Of a DNA stretch of 44,657 bases, positions 43,456 through 44,657 are shown piece after piece. The stretch's first letter is position 1; every line of letters begins with the position of its first letter. A program made the position numbers and the translations under genes. Location of the stretch: positions 1-44,657 of the forward strand of contig JAKBBN010000019.1 of the NCBI GenBank assembly GCA_021808485.1. The letters are read 5' to 3'. The stretch is from Planctomycetota bacterium. Lineage in GTDB: Bacteria; Planctomycetota; Phycisphaerae; WQYP01. The notes below the pieces were generated by a model, which was given only the letters and a program-made list of their open reading frames with translations, had not been told where the DNA came from and searched no databases.

Positions 43456-44538
43456 ATGGCGGCGGATAATTCCAGAACAGTAACCGTGGCGGAACTTGCC
43501 GCTCATGTTGGCGGTGTCGTGGCCGGTGACGGGCAACGGCCGATCAGCGGATGCCGCAGCCTGAATCTGGCCGGTCCGCAGGACGCCAGCTTTCTGTCCA
43601 ATATCAAATACACCCAGCAGCTCGCCGTCACCAATGCCGGTTGCGTCATTGTCAGCCACTCCCTTAAACCATCGGATATTGATCGAGGTTCGCTTGCGCC
43701 CCTTACACTTATCCAGACGGCGGATCCTTATTTCAGTTTTCGGGAAATTGTGGTGTTGCTGCATGGTTTTCGTGTCCATGCGCCGATGAGCGTATCGCCT
43801 CTGGCCGCAGTGGCCAAATCCGCGAAACTTGGCGCCAATTGCCAGATTCACCCCTTTGCCTGCGTCGGTGAAAATGCCATGGTCGGTGACCGATGCGTGG
43901 TATATCCGGGGGCCGTTATCATGGCCCGGGCCAGGCTGGGTGATGATTGTATCGTTTACCCAAATGCCGTGATTTACGACGATTGCGTGCTGGGCAATCG
44001 CTGCGTTCTGCAGTCCGGGGCCGTCATCGGTTCCGATGGCTACGGTTTTGCGACACATCATGGGATTCATCACAAAATTCCGCAGATTGGAAACGTGATT
44101 CTGGAAGATGACGTGGAAATCGGCGCCAACAGCATCATTGAACGCGCCGCCATGGAAAGCACCACAATCGCCAAAGGCACAAAACTGGGCAATGCCGTGG
44201 TGATAGGCCACAACTGCCAAATCGGGGAGCACAACCTGCTGGTCAGTCAGGTCGGTATCGCCGGCAGCACGCAAACCGGGCACCATGTCGTATTCGCCGG
44301 TCAGGTTGGCGTTGCCGGGCACCTGACGATCGGAAATCTGGTGCGGGCCGCCGCCCAGGCCGGTATCGCCGCGGATGTTCCCGACGGCCAGGATGTGGGC
44401 GGCACGCCCGCCATGGAAATGAAGCAGGCCAAGCGGGTTTATCTGCAGCTCTATCAGCTGCCGGAAATCGCCAGGAAATTGCGCGAATTGCAGCGTGAAA
44501 TTGCCGCAATGAAAACGCCGCCCTCCACGGATGCCTAG
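43456..44538 (+). CDS. lpxD: UDP-3-O-acylglucosamine N-acyltransferase
   Basis: 360 aa from the ATG at 43456, with GGAGA upstream. The N-terminal uridine-binding domain (VTVAELAAHVGGVVAGDG, DASFLSNIKY) is followed by left-handed beta-helix hexapeptide repeats (GANCQIHPFACVGENAMVGDRC and onward). SDGYGFATHHGIHHKIPQIGNV and IGHNCQIGEH match the acyl-binding and catalytic His regions of LpxD. It adds the N-linked 3-hydroxyacyl chain in lipid A synthesis, which implies a Gram-negative-type outer membrane. The C-terminal helix (QLPEIARKLRELQREIAAMK) is typical. Its stop codon overlaps the stop of the transposase fragment on the other strand. Confidence 0.95.
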   Translation: MAADNSRTVTVAELAAHVGGVVAGDGQRPISGCRSLNLAGPQDASFLSNIKYTQQLAVTNAGCVIVSHSLKPSDIDRGSLAPLTLIQTADPYFSFREIVVLLHGFRVHAPMSVSPLAAVAKSAKLGANCQIHPFACVGENAMVGDRCVVYPGAVIMARARLGDDCIVYPNAVIYDDCVLGNRCVLQSGAVIGSDGYGFATHHGIHHKIPQIGNVILEDDVEIGANSIIERAAMESTTIAKGTKLGNAVVIGHNCQIGEHNLLVSQVGIAGSTQTGHHVVFAGQVGVAGHLTIGNLVRAAAQAGIAADVPDGQDVGGTPAMEMKQAKRVYLQLYQLPEIARKLRELQREIAAMKTPPSTDA

Positions 44539-44657
44539 TGTACCGTCCCTAACGTTTCTTTGCACTTGGCAACCTTTGCCAATATGGTGTCGGCGTCCTT
44601 GGTCCATGTGAATATTTTCGGAGCGGCATTGTGGGCGTCAATGTATTGGTGAATTGT
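44535..44657 (-). CDS. IS630-family transposase, C-terminal fragment at the window edge
   Basis: The minus strand is open from the window edge to a TAG at 44537-44535, giving 40 residues. The sequence includes IHQYIDAHNAAPKIFTWTK and DADTILAKVAK, the conserved end of IS630-type DDE transposases (hN..P..F.WT....IL.K). The gene runs leftward into the 3' end of lpxD and its stop overlaps the lpxD stop by two bases. No terminal inverted repeat can be placed between the two stops, so the element's end would lie inside lpxD or be lost; whether the rest is intact is outside the window. Confidence 0.7.
   Translation of the reverse strand, partial: TIHQYIDAHNAAPKIFTWTKDADTILAKVAKCKETLGTVH

Overview
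The window looks like chromosomal DNA of a planctomycete, most likely of the Phycisphaerae side of the phylum. This is an inference from content: a planctomycete/verrucomicrobial-type bacterial microcompartment (BMC) locus, outer-membrane features (a beta-barrel protein ending in Phe, LpxD), plant-polysaccharide enzymes, a high-GC coding pattern and an ECF sigma/anti-sigma pair. No rRNA, tRNA or CRISPR array was seen.

Layout. 1-5.6 kb: the 3' part of a family-2 glycoside hydrolase, an outer-membrane barrel protein and two glycosyltransferases. 5.7-13.9 kb: a ten-gene rightward BMC operon behind an AT-rich promoter: PduL, two BMC-H shell proteins, an acetokinase-family enzyme, a third BMC-H, a CoA-acylating aldehyde dehydrogenase, an RpiB-like protein with an encapsulation peptide, a fuculose/rhamnulose-phosphate-type aldolase, a lactate/malate dehydrogenase-family enzyme and a DeoR regulator. 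The predicted chemistry is aldolase cleavage of a deoxysugar phosphate to DHAP and lactaldehyde, then aldehyde to acyl-CoA, acyl-phosphate, and acid plus ATP, with the dehydrogenase handling redox. No pentamer (BMC-P) or trimer (BMC-T) gene is present. 13.9-18.8 kb (leftward): a pseudopilin with a perfect consensus promoter and a four-part fusion LplT-PlsC-ACP-acyl-ACP synthetase.

19.4-23.7 kb (leftward): a compact accessory cluster: a LexA-like self-cleavable XRE repressor, an SPFH protein, a helical protein, a TIGR04255-like protein, an 82-aa ORF and a PIN nuclease, the last three joined by stop/start overlaps. 24.0-26.6 kb: an apiosidase-like hydrolase and aldose 1-epimerase. 26.9-29.5 kb: ECF sigma factor, membrane anti-sigma factor and PDZ protein. 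29.6-31.7 kb (leftward): two NfeD proteins. 31.9-38.7 kb: B12-binding protein, ABC exporter, a small membrane protein, enolase, zinc alcohol dehydrogenase and thiol peroxidase. 39.2-44.5 kb: two GT4 glycosyltransferases, a sialate-O-acetylesterase-like SGNH hydrolase and LpxD. The right edge holds the C-terminal end of an IS630-type transposase overlapping the lpxD stop codon.

The GH2, GH140-like, GalM and SGNH enzymes would release sugars from complex plant glycans, and the BMC operon could burn the fucose/rhamnose released; this link is inferred from content, not shown by shared regulation. The most interesting points are the non-canonical BMC locus (divergent kinase, Arg at the dehydrogenase specificity position, degenerate RpiB-like cargo, no vertex protein) and the XRE/SPFH/TIGR04255/PIN cluster.
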